Source: an uncultured Bacilli bacterium (GTDB lineage: Bacteria > Bacillota_I > Bacilli_A > RF39 > UBA660). From it: 9,236 nucleotides of DNA. The stretch is from positions 1-9,236 of the forward strand of contig CANQOE010000035.1 in the NCBI GenBank assembly GCA_947625315.1, read 5' to 3'. Made by a program: the position numbers and the translations under genes. The notes under the pieces are model-generated. The model was not told the DNA's origin. It worked only from the letters and a program-made list of their open reading frames with translations, and searched no databases. Every line of letters starts with the position of its first letter. Position 1 is the first letter of the stretch. Below are positions 1 through 6,453 of this stretch, piece by piece.

Positions 1-755
1 ACTTCTCCAGCTTTTATACCTGTTAAAGTGCCATCATCACTTATTGTAGCAATACTTTCTTTATTGGAAGCCCAATATACTTCTTTATTTGTAGCATTAC
101 TAGGAGTAATAATGGCTTCTAATTTAATGGTTTCCCCAACTTTTACTTCGCTAGGGCCTTTTATACTTACTTTAGTTACTTCGATGATATTAGATTCTAC
201 TTTTACTTCACAAGTTGTAAAAAATTTATTATCTTTGGTTTTAATTAAAATGGTAGCTTTACCAGGACTTAGGGCTTTAATTGTTCCATCATTACTAGGT
301 TTAGCTACTAAACTATTCGAAGTCGTAAATATTAAATTATTTACTTCTATTTCTTGAGGTAATTTAGTAAATTCTAAAGTTATAGTATCACCGACTTTTA
401 CTTCATAATAATTTTGACTGATAACAATTTCTTCTTTTTCGGGAACTATTTCTTCCCATTTGGCAATTAATTCTAAATTATCGGTTATATCTTGCGAAAA
501 ATCAAATAAAGAATCTTGATAATACCAACCTAAAAATTTATAGCCATCTTTAGTAGGTTCGGGTATATCTTCTAATTTAGTTTTTTCTTTGATAATTATA
601 TCTTTAACTAAACTACCACCTTCGCTATTAAATGAGACAACATAACTAATATCTTCTTTAGGCACTTTTTTTAAAAAGAAAAATAAAAGTGTAAGAATAA
701 CAACTAAAATAATTAAAACAACGACAGCAATTTTAAGACCTTTTTTAAGTTTCAT
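1..755 (-). CDS. Membrane-anchored surface protein with InlB B-repeat and BIG2-like domains (partial, 3' end outside window)
   Basis: My translation from the ATG at 755 is open to the left edge (251 residues, no stop), so the gene is incomplete. A Lys-rich start (MKLKKGLK) is followed by one hydrophobic segment at about residues 8-28, predicting an N-terminal signal anchor with the rest outside the cell. Residues about 38-100 match an InlB B-repeat (Listeria-Bacteroides repeat): a VSFNSEGG strand, then PTKDGYKFLGWY, ending LELIAKW. Two BIG2-like Ig domains follow, at about 108-186 and 190-251 or beyond. The second shows the typical ITPSNAT, then W-A-S-N, then G-T-L-T-G-I-K-A-G pattern. The family is known for adhesion or cell-wall surface roles; the specific role here is unknown. 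GAGGGTG lies 6 bases before the ATG, and an extended -10 promoter lies just upstream. An LPxTG or NPxTN-type sorting signal, if present, would be off the window. Confidence 0.85.
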   Translation of the reverse strand, partial: MKLKKGLKIAVVVLIILVVILTLLFFFLKKVPKEDISYVVSFNSEGGSLVKDIIIKEKTKLEDIPEPTKDGYKFLGWYYQDSLFDFSQDITDNLELIAKWEEIVPEKEEIVISQNYYEVKVGDTITLEFTKLPQEIEVNNLIFTTSNSLVAKPSNDGTIKALSPGKATILIKTKDNKFFTTCEVKVESNIIEVTKVSIKGPSEVKVGETIKLEAIITPSNATNKEVYWASNKESIATISDDGTLTGIKAGE

Positions 756-775
756 ATATGACACCCTCATAAAAT

Positions 776-784
776 ATTATACCA
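776..784 (-). promoter_or_regulatory. Extended -10 promoter for the InlB/BIG2 protein gene
   Basis: On the minus strand the sequence reads TGGTATAAT, a perfect extended -10 (TGnTATAAT). It sits about 20 bases before the start codon at 755 and immediately after the trmB terminator. No convincing -35 is present at 17 bases, which is acceptable for an extended -10 element. This placement makes the surface protein gene a separate transcription unit from trmB. Confidence 0.6.
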
Positions 785-790
785 TATTTA

Positions 791-824
791 TAAAAAATAT
801 TGCTTATCTTTAAGAGTAAGCAAT
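791..824 (-). terminator. Rho-independent terminator after trmB
   Basis: An 8-bp perfect stem (ATTGCTTA at 799-806 paired with TAAGCAAT at 817-824) has a 10-base loop. On the minus strand it is followed directly by a T-run (792-797). It lies 16 bases past the trmB stop codon. Confidence 0.75.
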
Positions 825-839
825 GTAAACTTGTGTAAA

Positions 840-1478
840 TTAGCCTTTAAAAGAAGCATCTAAATAGTAGATGGGTCGATTTTCTTCAAAATATTTTTGT
901 TCAAAATCCGTCATAATATTAAAAATCTGGCGCTCATCATGATGTAAATCTAAACTTACAGTATCAAAAATATACCAATAAGCCGAAAGAGTTTCTAAAG
1001 AATAAGCAAAGAAACCTTTATTATCCGTTTTTAAAATTATATGTTTATCTCTTTTAAAGACTTTATCATAAAGTTTTAAATAACTCTCATGCGTAAATCT
1101 TTTTTTCTCATCGATTCTTTTAGGCCAAGGTTCACTAAAAGTTAAATAGATAGTGGTTATTTCTTTACCAAAAACTTTATCTAATTGACTAGCATCCATA
1201 TTAATTAATTTTAAATTAGGTAAGTTTTGATTAACTAAACGGTCAACAGCTTTAACCATTTGACTTTCATTAAGTTCAATACCAATAAAATTAATCTTGG
1301 GGAATTTTTTAGCCATATTAATAATAAAGTCCCCGCGACCCATACCTAGTTCTAAATGAATAGGATTATTATTGTTAAAGACTATATCCCATTTATTTTT
1401 GTAATTAGTAGGATTACTAATTAAATAAGGTGATTTACTAATTATTTTATCAGCATTTTTAATTTTATTATATTCCAT
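840..1478 (-). CDS. trmB: tRNA (guanine-N7-)-methyltransferase TrmB
   Basis: A SAM-dependent enzyme that makes m7G46 in the variable loop of tRNAs. In the 212-aa product I see the SAM-binding motif HLELGMGRGDF (residues 41-51), IGIELNES (65-72), the acidic residue of the NMDA motif (D95), the TrmB signature region FSEPWPK (114-120), RFTH (127-130), the KTDN loop (150-153) and the C-terminal TDFEQKY (190-196). Length matches the family (about 210-220 aa). I chose ATG 1478 over the in-frame TTG at 1493. GGAAGTGGA lies at the right distance before the ATG, while the TTG has no ribosome binding site and falls about where transcription should start from the TATAAT at 1499-1504. Odd points are Glu instead of the usual Asp in SDPWPK, and loss of the following R-H pair. 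It is monocistronic, with its own promoter and terminator. Confidence 0.93.
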   Translation of the reverse strand: MEYNKIKNADKIISKSPYLISNPTNYKNKWDIVFNNNNPIHLELGMGRGDFIINMAKKFPKINFIGIELNESQMVKAVDRLVNQNLPNLKLINMDASQLDKVFGKEITTIYLTFSEPWPKRIDEKKRFTHESYLKLYDKVFKRDKHIILKTDNKGFFAYSLETLSAYWYIFDTVSLDLHHDERQIFNIMTDFEQKYFEENRPIYYLDASFKG

Positions 1479-1498
1479 AAGTTCCACTTCCAATATGT

Positions 1499-1527
1499 AT
1501 TATAATAAATAAATTAGAAAAAAGCAA
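1499..1527 (-). promoter_or_regulatory. Promoter for trmB
   Basis: The minus strand has a TTGCTT -35 (1522-1527), a 17-base spacer and a perfect TATAAT -10 (1499-1504). Predicted transcription start is near 1492, leaving a short leader of about 14 bases before the ATG at 1478. The -10 sits in a symmetric TATTATAATA, which also reads TATAAT on the plus strand (1501-1506). Confidence 0.6.
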
Positions 1528-1594
1528 TAAAATAATATCAGAAATATAAGTGTATTTTAAGAAAATTAAACCATAATAGTAATGGTGAAGAATA

Positions 1595-2863
1595 GTGAAT
1601 AATTTTAATCAAGAATTAATTAAATTAATTAAGAATGGTGTATCTCCTTTTAATACTTGTCTATATATTAAAGATATTTTAGAAAAAGAAGGTTACGAAG
1701 AATTAAAAGAAAATGAAAAATGGCAATTAAAAAATAATAAATATTTTATTGTTCGCAATGATGCTTCAATTATTGCTTTTAATTTAAATAAACATTTAGA
1801 TAAACAATTTAATATTGTAACAACCCATTTAGATACCCCAACATTTATGATTAAACCTAATCCGGAATTTTATGAAAATAATTATTTAAAACTAAATGTT
1901 ATGCCTTATGGAGGTATTTTAAATTATGCTTTTATGGATCGGCCTTTAAGTATCGCGGGACGTTTAATCTTAAAGAATAAAAATGGTTTAAAAAAAGAAA
2001 TTATTGCTTTAAAAGAATGTAGTTGTGTTATTCCTAGTATTGCTATTCATCAAAATGATAAAGCTAATTCTAATTTAGATTTAAATACCCAAATTGATTT
2101 AATACCTCTTATTAGTCAAGATAAAAATTATAGCTTAGAAAAATTACTTAAAGATAAGTTAAAGATTAAAGATAAAATATTTGATTATGATTTATTTTTA
2201 TATAATATGGAAGAACCCCAAATAATAAATGATACTTTTTTATTAGCCCCGAGAATTGATAATTTAAGTTGTACTTATAGTGCTCTAAAAGCTTTTATAA
2301 ATAACTTTAATGATTCGATAAATATTTTGGCAGTTTTTAATAGTGAAGAAATTGGTTCTAATACTTATGAAGGAGCAGATTCGAATTTTTTAATTGATAG
2401 TTTAAAAAGAATTTGTGCATATTTTGATTTAGATTTAAGTGAAAGTTTAGCTAATTCCCTAATTATAAGTGCCGACAATACCCATGCGAGACATCCTAAT
2501 CACGATGATTTATCTGACCATACAAATACTCCATCTTTAAATGAAGGAATACTTATAACTAGAGAAATTAATGGAACAACAAATGGTTTAACTTCAGCGA
2601 TATTTAAAGAAATATGTTTAAAAAATAATTTAAAATATTTAGATTATACTTCGCGAAATGATTTTGCAACGGGTTCTACGCAAGCGGGATTATCTTTAAA
2701 ACATTTAAGTATTAATTCTATAGATGTTGGTTTAGCAATGCTTGCTATGCATTCTTCTTTAGAATTAATTGGTTTAAAAGATATATATGATTTATATTTA
2801 GCTTTTAAAGCTTTTTATCAAACAAAGTATCAGATAAAAAATAATAAAATAAATATTAAATAA
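1595..2863 (+). CDS. apeB: M18 family aminopeptidase (zinc metallopeptidase)
   Basis: A cytoplasmic dinuclear-metal aminopeptidase that removes N-terminal residues from peptides; many M18 members prefer acidic residues, but specificity cannot be read here. The 422-aa length is typical of bacterial M18. The metal and catalytic residues are visible in family order: H78 in THLDTP, D222 in RIDNL, the pair E251-E252 in NSEEIGS, D294 in SADNTHARHPN, and H386 in AMHSSLE. The start is GTG, supported by GGTGA 6 bases upstream. An ATG at 1582 in another frame stops after six codons. It is the first gene of a two-gene operon, with 21 bases to the DUF2974 gene. It is divergent from trmB. No in-frame interruption is seen. 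The symbol is the family-level one; a paralogous M18 name is possible. Confidence 0.92.
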   Translation: MNNFNQELIKLIKNGVSPFNTCLYIKDILEKEGYEELKENEKWQLKNNKYFIVRNDASIIAFNLNKHLDKQFNIVTTHLDTPTFMIKPNPEFYENNYLKLNVMPYGGILNYAFMDRPLSIAGRLILKNKNGLKKEIIALKECSCVIPSIAIHQNDKANSNLDLNTQIDLIPLISQDKNYSLEKLLKDKLKIKDKIFDYDLFLYNMEEPQIINDTFLLAPRIDNLSCTYSALKAFINNFNDSINILAVFNSEEIGSNTYEGADSNFLIDSLKRICAYFDLDLSESLANSLIISADNTHARHPNHDDLSDHTNTPSLNEGILITREINGTTNGLTSAIFKEICLKNNLKYLDYTSRNDFATGSTQAGLSLKHLSINSIDVGLAMLAMHSSLELIGLKDIYDLYLAFKAFYQTKYQIKNNKINIK

Positions 2864-2884
2864 TATATTTAATTAGGTGAAGAT

Positions 2885-3919
2885 ATGAATATCTTGGAAT
2901 ATATTAAAATTCATCAAAATGAAGATTTTAAAACCTTTCCCTTTAAAGAAATCGATAATTTAATATTGAGTTTATTAGCTTATTTAGATTTTAACGAGAT
3001 AGTTCCCCCTTTTAAAGGAATACCTATTACTCTAAAAGAAGCCGCCGAAAAATTAGAAAATAAACCTTCTGTTAATAAAGGTATTTTTATTTCGAATACT
3101 TATAAAATGGTAAAATTAATGGCGAAAACTAAAAGATATCAAGATATTAAACTAATTAATTATATGAATATTGTTAATGAAGAAATGCAATTTAAAGCTT
3201 TGACTTGTATTATAGATTATACAACTATTTTTGTTGCCTATGGAGGAACTGATACTTCTATTATTGGATGGAAAGAAGATTTTAAAATGGCTTATCTATA
3301 TCCCGGTATTTCCCAAAGATATGCAACAATTTATTTAAAAAAAGTTATAAAGCCCCATCATAAACTTGTTAGAGTGGGTGGTCATTCTAAAGGGGGTAAT
3401 TTAGCTATTTGTGCTGTCATGAATGCTCCTTTTTATATACGTCAAAAGGTAAAAAGAATAAGTAATTTTGATGGACCCGGATTCTTAAAAGAACAAGTTG
3501 AAAATAAAAAGTATAAACGCATTAGTAATAAAATAACGATGTATATTCCCTCTTATAGCGTAATTGGCATGATTTTATATCACAATATTGAAGTTAGAGT
3601 TATTAAAGCAAAAGGTTTGAGTATTTTAAAACACGATGCTTTTAATTGGTTATGTGATGCTCAAAATTTTATTCGTACTAAACAAGATAAACGCAGTTTA
3701 GCTCTTAGTTTAAAATTACAAAAAAAATTAGATTCTTTAAGTTTAGAAACCAAAATAAATCTAATTGAAAAAATATTTAATATCTTTCAAGATAATAATA
3801 TAAAAGATACTAAAGAAATTACTTTAAAAAAGATATATACTTTAATTAAAAGTTTTCATAATTTAGATAGAGAAACTAAAAATCTATTTATAGAATTATT
3901 AATTATTTTATTTACTTAA
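2885..3919 (+). CDS. DUF2974 (Mbeg1-like) alpha/beta-hydrolase family protein
   Basis: A predicted lipase-like serine hydrolase of the DUF2974 family, 344 aa; its substrate is unknown. The N-terminus (ILEYIKIHQNEDF, then EIDNLILSLLAYLDF) is the family opening. The YGGTD segment (119-123) resembles the lipase oxyanion loop, and the VGGHSKGGNLA elbow (164-174) places the nucleophile at S168. NFDGPGF (194-200) and KHDAFNW (249-255) are conserved family blocks. From their order D196 and H250 are candidate partners of the triad, which is inference. No signal peptide or membrane segment is seen. AGGTGA lies 4 bases before the ATG. It follows the M18 peptidase by 21 bases, so the two are probably co-transcribed. 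Its stop overlaps the stop of the convergent Xer gene, leaving no room for a terminator. Confidence 0.88.
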   Translation: MNILEYIKIHQNEDFKTFPFKEIDNLILSLLAYLDFNEIVPPFKGIPITLKEAAEKLENKPSVNKGIFISNTYKMVKLMAKTKRYQDIKLINYMNIVNEEMQFKALTCIIDYTTIFVAYGGTDTSIIGWKEDFKMAYLYPGISQRYATIYLKKVIKPHHKLVRVGGHSKGGNLAICAVMNAPFYIRQKVKRISNFDGPGFLKEQVENKKYKRISNKITMYIPSYSVIGMILYHNIEVRVIKAKGLSILKHDAFNWLCDAQNFIRTKQDKRSLALSLKLQKKLDSLSLETKINLIEKIFNIFQDNNIKDTKEITLKKIYTLIKSFHNLDRETKNLFIELLIILFT

Positions 3920-4803
3920 GCTCGAGGATGTGTTTTATTATAAACACTTTTTAATCTCTCACTAGATATATGGGTATATATTTGGGTTGTACTTAAAGAA
4001 GAATGCCCTAATAGTTCTCCCACACTGCGAATATCGGCGCCATTATTTAATAAATCAGTAGCATAGGTATGGCGCATAGTATGGGGGGTAACTTTGCCTT
4101 TTAAATTGTTTTGAAAAGCATATTTTTTGACAATGTTTTCAATAGTACGAGGCGTTAATTTCCCCTTTTTGCCGACAATAAAATAAGAACTAGGAGTTTC
4201 CAAAATAATAGAGCGTACTTCTAAATATTTATTTATAATAGAATTATCTAAAGCTTTAAAAAAGACTAAACGTTCTTTACTTCCTTTACCCATTACCCGA
4301 ATAGTTTGCTCAGAGAAATCTATATCGGTTAATTTAATATTGCATAATTCACTGACTCTTAAACCCGTCGCATATAAAAATTCTATAATAAATACATTGC
4401 GAAATTCCAGAGCATCTAAATTAGAAATATTATTAAATAAGGTATTTGTTTCACTATCTTTTAAAAAATTAGGTAACTTTTTAGCTATTTTCGGGTTTTT
4501 TAAATTACGATAAGGATTAGTAGCTAAGTATTTTATTTCAACTAAAAAGTTATAAAAACTACGAACACAACTTAAGTGTAAAGAAGAAGTTTTATTATCA
4601 TATTTAGAAGATATTAAATAGGCTTTGTATTTTTTAGCTTCATCAGAAGTAATATGTAAAACATTTAAGTTATGAGTTTTTAAAAATTGGGCATAATCTT
4701 TTAATATTTGGTTATAAGTATTAATCGTTGAAGATGCATAATTGAGTTCTAAGGCTAAATATTCTAAAAAAGAATTAACTAAACTATTATAATCACTTTT
4801 CAT
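3916..4803 (-). CDS. xerC/D: XerC/XerD-type tyrosine recombinase
   Basis: A site-specific recombinase of 295 aa, the usual Xer length, likely acting in chromosome dimer resolution at dif. The N-terminal SAM-like core-binding domain spans about 4-93, the catalytic domain about 108-285. All catalytic residues are present: R149 (ATGLRVSEL), K173 (GKGSKER), H241 and R244 (HTMRHTYAT), H267 (LLGHSSLSTTQ) and nucleophile Y276 (IYTH). The protein ends in THPRA, the characteristic Xer C-terminus, which speaks against a phage integrase. Whether it is XerC or XerD cannot be settled. Its ATG lies 11 bases inside the preceding 151-aa gene and has no recognisable ribosome binding site, so translation is probably coupled. 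It is third in an operon with two unknown small proteins. Confidence 0.92.
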   Translation of the reverse strand: MKSDYNSLVNSFLEYLALELNYASSTINTYNQILKDYAQFLKTHNLNVLHITSDEAKKYKAYLISSKYDNKTSSLHLSCVRSFYNFLVEIKYLATNPYRNLKNPKIAKKLPNFLKDSETNTLFNNISNLDALEFRNVFIIEFLYATGLRVSELCNIKLTDIDFSEQTIRVMGKGSKERLVFFKALDNSIINKYLEVRSIILETPSSYFIVGKKGKLTPRTIENIVKKYAFQNNLKGKVTPHTMRHTYATDLLNNGADIRSVGELLGHSSLSTTQIYTHISSERLKSVYNKTHPRA

Positions 4804-5248
4804 CTAAATAAAAATACAACTTTCTTTGATTTAAATAATCAATATTTAAAATATTAGCCATAAACTCTTCATAACTTTTTGCTTGTTTTAAATTAGTAAT
4901 ATCAATACTTTTATTTAAAAAATTATAAATTTTATTTAAGAAATTTTTATCATGATAATTATTTTTTATTAAAGAAGGTAAATCATAAAGATAATCTTTG
5001 GTTAAAACAGGCATTTTACGGATTTCCTTTTTTTCATAATAAATAAGAACTAAAGCCATATTGTCATTAACTTCTAAAATATTAGCTTCTTTAATTAAAG
5101 CAAATATTTCTTCTTTAGTTTTGGTCTTTGTAAATTTATCTATTTCTTCTAAATTAGTAAAAACATTAGTTATTTTTAAATCGGCTAAATTAAGAGGAAA
5201 ATAATTATTATGATTAACTTCAACAGCTATATAATATTTATTATCCAT
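4793..5248 (-). CDS. Hypothetical protein (151 aa) in the Xer operon
   Basis: I do not recognise this protein. It is soluble by inspection, with no signal peptide or membrane segment. The N-terminal half reads like alternating beta strands and helices (MDNKYYIAVEVNHNNYFPLN, then LKITNVFTNLEEIDKFTK, then MALVLIYYEKKEIRKMPVL). The C-terminal half is Lys/Asn/Tyr-rich and mostly helical. The start is well supported: AAGGAG at 5259-5264 lies 10 bases before the ATG, directly after the stop of the 56-aa gene. It ends in TGA inside the Xer gene (11-base overlap), so it is translated together with the recombinase. A role linked to recombination is suggested only by position. TGG/TGA usage here confirms the standard code. 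Confidence 0.8.
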   Translation of the reverse strand: MDNKYYIAVEVNHNNYFPLNLADLKITNVFTNLEEIDKFTKTKTKEEIFALIKEANILEVNDNMALVLIYYEKKEIRKMPVLTKDYLYDLPSLIKNNYHDKNFLNKIYNFLNKSIDITNLKQAKSYEEFMANILNIDYLNQRKLYFYLDEK

Positions 5249-5265
5249 AAAATATCAACTCCTTA

Positions 5266-5436
5266 TTATTTATATTTGGGACGCAATACTCTTTTTGGAT
5301 AGGAATTTTTATAAATTTTAGAATTATTGGATAAGCGTCTAGAAATATCACTAACTTTAACTCTGTCATTTAACATATATTGCGATTTTGTTTTAGTTTT
5401 AGTTTCTTTAATTATTGGTTCTTCTACTTTAAACAT
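5266..5436 (-). CDS. Small basic hypothetical protein (56 aa)
   Basis: Read by hand from the sequence: 56 codons from ATG 5436 to TAA 5266, with no stop in between. The product is Lys/Arg-rich. It begins MFKVEEPIIKETKTKTKSQ and ends PKRVLRPKYK, with a central VKVSDISRRLSNNSKIYKN. No membrane segment is seen. The evidence that it is a real gene is the strong ribosome binding site (AAAGGAGT at 5444-5451, 8 bases before the ATG) and its tight fit: its stop is followed within one base by the AAGGAG of the next gene. It is therefore the first gene of a three-gene set with the 151-aa protein and the Xer recombinase. The basic composition would suit a nucleic-acid binding role, but that is a guess. 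Family unknown. Confidence 0.7.
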   Translation of the reverse strand: MFKVEEPIIKETKTKTKSQYMLNDRVKVSDISRRLSNNSKIYKNSYPKRVLRPKYK

Positions 5437-5460
5437 ACTCTATACTCCTTTAATTAATTA

Positions 5461-5482
5461 AAACTTCTATTGCTAGAAGTTT
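5461..5482 (-). terminator. Perfect 9-bp hairpin with GCAA loop between sortase and Xer operon
   Basis: AAACTTCTA (5461-5469) pairs perfectly with TAGAAGTTT (5474-5482). On the minus strand the loop is GCAA, a stable GNRA tetraloop, and the stem's 3' arm continues into TTTTAATTAATT. It lies 26 bases past the sortase stop and 24 bases before the start of the 56-aa gene. The simplest reading is a terminator or partial terminator for the sortase transcript. The T-tract is short (four T, then mixed A/T), so an attenuator or mRNA-stabilising leader hairpin of the Xer operon is the alternative. Confidence 0.55.
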
Positions 5483-5508
5483 AAATATTTTTAAATTTAT
5501 TTAGTTTT

Positions 5509-6375
5509 TTATCTAGCTACTTTACTAACTAATTTAGCTTGTACAACTAATCTTAATTGATTATTGTAACATGTTGATAAAGTTAGTAAACGATCAGATA
5601 AGTCAACACTTTCCCCAAAGTCATAAATACTTCTGCTCAACATAGTATTAATAAATCTTTGATGAGATTCATCAGTTCCAAAATCGGATATTAAATAATA
5701 TGTTTCATAAGGAACAGTATAAATGGAGAAAATGCGCCAAGTTAAAATATATTTAGAAGTCAATAAGGTAATAGTTCGATTACTATTATTGGTATACCAA
5801 CTACTTTTAACGGCATTTTTTAAAGTTCCAAACATCGTTGTTTTAAGACTACCATGGCCATAGATAATCGTATTAGCATTTAAATTATCAATATCATTGC
5901 GATAATCCATAAATACCCAACCAGCACTATTTTTAGATTTATTAAAAGCATGCGTTAAATAATAATCATTATCACTAGTTTGGACAACTGGATAATTAAC
6001 ATTCGTATTATTGACGTGTAAAAAGGCTACAGTCTCTTTATTAACTTTTTTTAATTCATCAAAATTAACTTCCGATAAAGGTTTATTGATAAAATCATAA
6101 TAATCATTACCAGTAGATGGTGTTTCTTCAGGTTCTTCAACATTATCCATAAAATAATCATCAGTTCCTTGATCATATTCTTCTTGAGTTGGTTGTTGTT
6201 GAGGTTGCTCAGTATTAACAACAGGTTTATCCTCTTCTTTTTTAGGTAATAAAACTACTAATAAAATTACAATAATAGCAATCAAAACTACGACCCCAAT
6301 GATAAAAGGTAATTTATATTTCATAATAAATTTTTTTAAATCAGCTAAATTTACCTTCTTTTTATTTTCTTCCAT
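5509..6375 (-). CDS. srtB: Class B sortase
   Basis: A membrane-anchored cysteine transpeptidase that attaches surface proteins carrying a C-terminal sorting signal to the cell wall or assembles pili. The 288-aa product has a short basic N-terminus, one membrane helix at about 22-43, then a Pro/Gln/Glu-rich linker (about 44-90). The sortase domain runs from about 95 to the end. Class B features are NYPVVQTSDNDYYLTHAF (127-144), WVFMDYRN (153-160) and catalytic H174 (IYGHG), C269 (LSTCYN) and R275 (RLVVQAKL). I chose ATG 6375 because AAAGGAG lies 8 bases upstream. An in-frame GTG at 6384 overlaps that ribosome binding site. It has its own promoter (6395-6423). No substrate gene is recognisable beside it; the BIG2 protein at the left end is a candidate only if its missing C-terminus has a sorting motif. 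Confidence 0.92.
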   Translation of the reverse strand: MEENKKKVNLADLKKFIMKYKLPFIIGVVVLIAIIVILLVVLLPKKEEDKPVVNTEQPQQQPTQEEYDQGTDDYFMDNVEEPEETPSTGNDYYDFINKPLSEVNFDELKKVNKETVAFLHVNNTNVNYPVVQTSDNDYYLTHAFNKSKNSAGWVFMDYRNDIDNLNANTIIYGHGSLKTTMFGTLKNAVKSSWYTNNSNRTITLLTSKYILTWRIFSIYTVPYETYYLISDFGTDESHQRFINTMLSRSIYDFGESVDLSDRLLTLSTCYNNQLRLVVQAKLVSKVAR

Positions 6376-6394
6376 AACAATCACTCCTTTATTT

Positions 6395-6423
6395 ATTATA
6401 GCATATTAATTTAAATATGGAAA
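6395..6423 (-). promoter_or_regulatory. Promoter for the class B sortase gene
   Basis: The minus strand has TTTCCA (6418-6423, 4 of 6 consensus), a 17-base spacer and TATAAT (6395-6400). The -10 is preceded by TGC, giving an extended -10. It lies about 20 bases before the sortase start codon. Confidence 0.65.
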
Positions 6424-6424
6424 C

Positions 6425-6441
6425 AAAAACTAAATGTTTTT
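6425..6441 (-). terminator. Weak AT-rich terminator candidate after the HD-domain gene
   Basis: AAAAAC (6425-6430) and GTTTTT (6436-6441) form a 6-bp stem with a 5-base loop, just past the HD gene stop at 6454. On the minus strand the 3' arm is itself T-rich and followed by GTTT. The stem has only one G-C pair, so read-through into the sortase gene is possible. Confidence 0.3.
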
Positions 6442-6453
6442 TTTAAAGTTTAC

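Noticed and set aside
28..357. Plus-strand open frame of 109 codons at the left end
   Set aside because: It is antisense to the InlB/BIG2 protein gene, whose minus-strand frame is open over 251 codons with recognisable domains. The plus frame is a low-complexity hydrophobic shadow.
1479..1493. TTG start adding five residues to TrmB
   Set aside because: There is no ribosome binding site before the TTG, and the predicted transcription start falls at about the same position. ATG 1478 has a good site and gives the normal length.
3916..4803. Phage or integron integrase
   Set aside because: The length, motif spacing and THPRA C-terminus match Xer housekeeping recombinases. No attachment site or phage genes are adjacent.
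6376..6384. GTG start adding three residues to the sortase
   Set aside because: The GTG overlaps the AAAGGAG ribosome binding site that serves ATG 6375.
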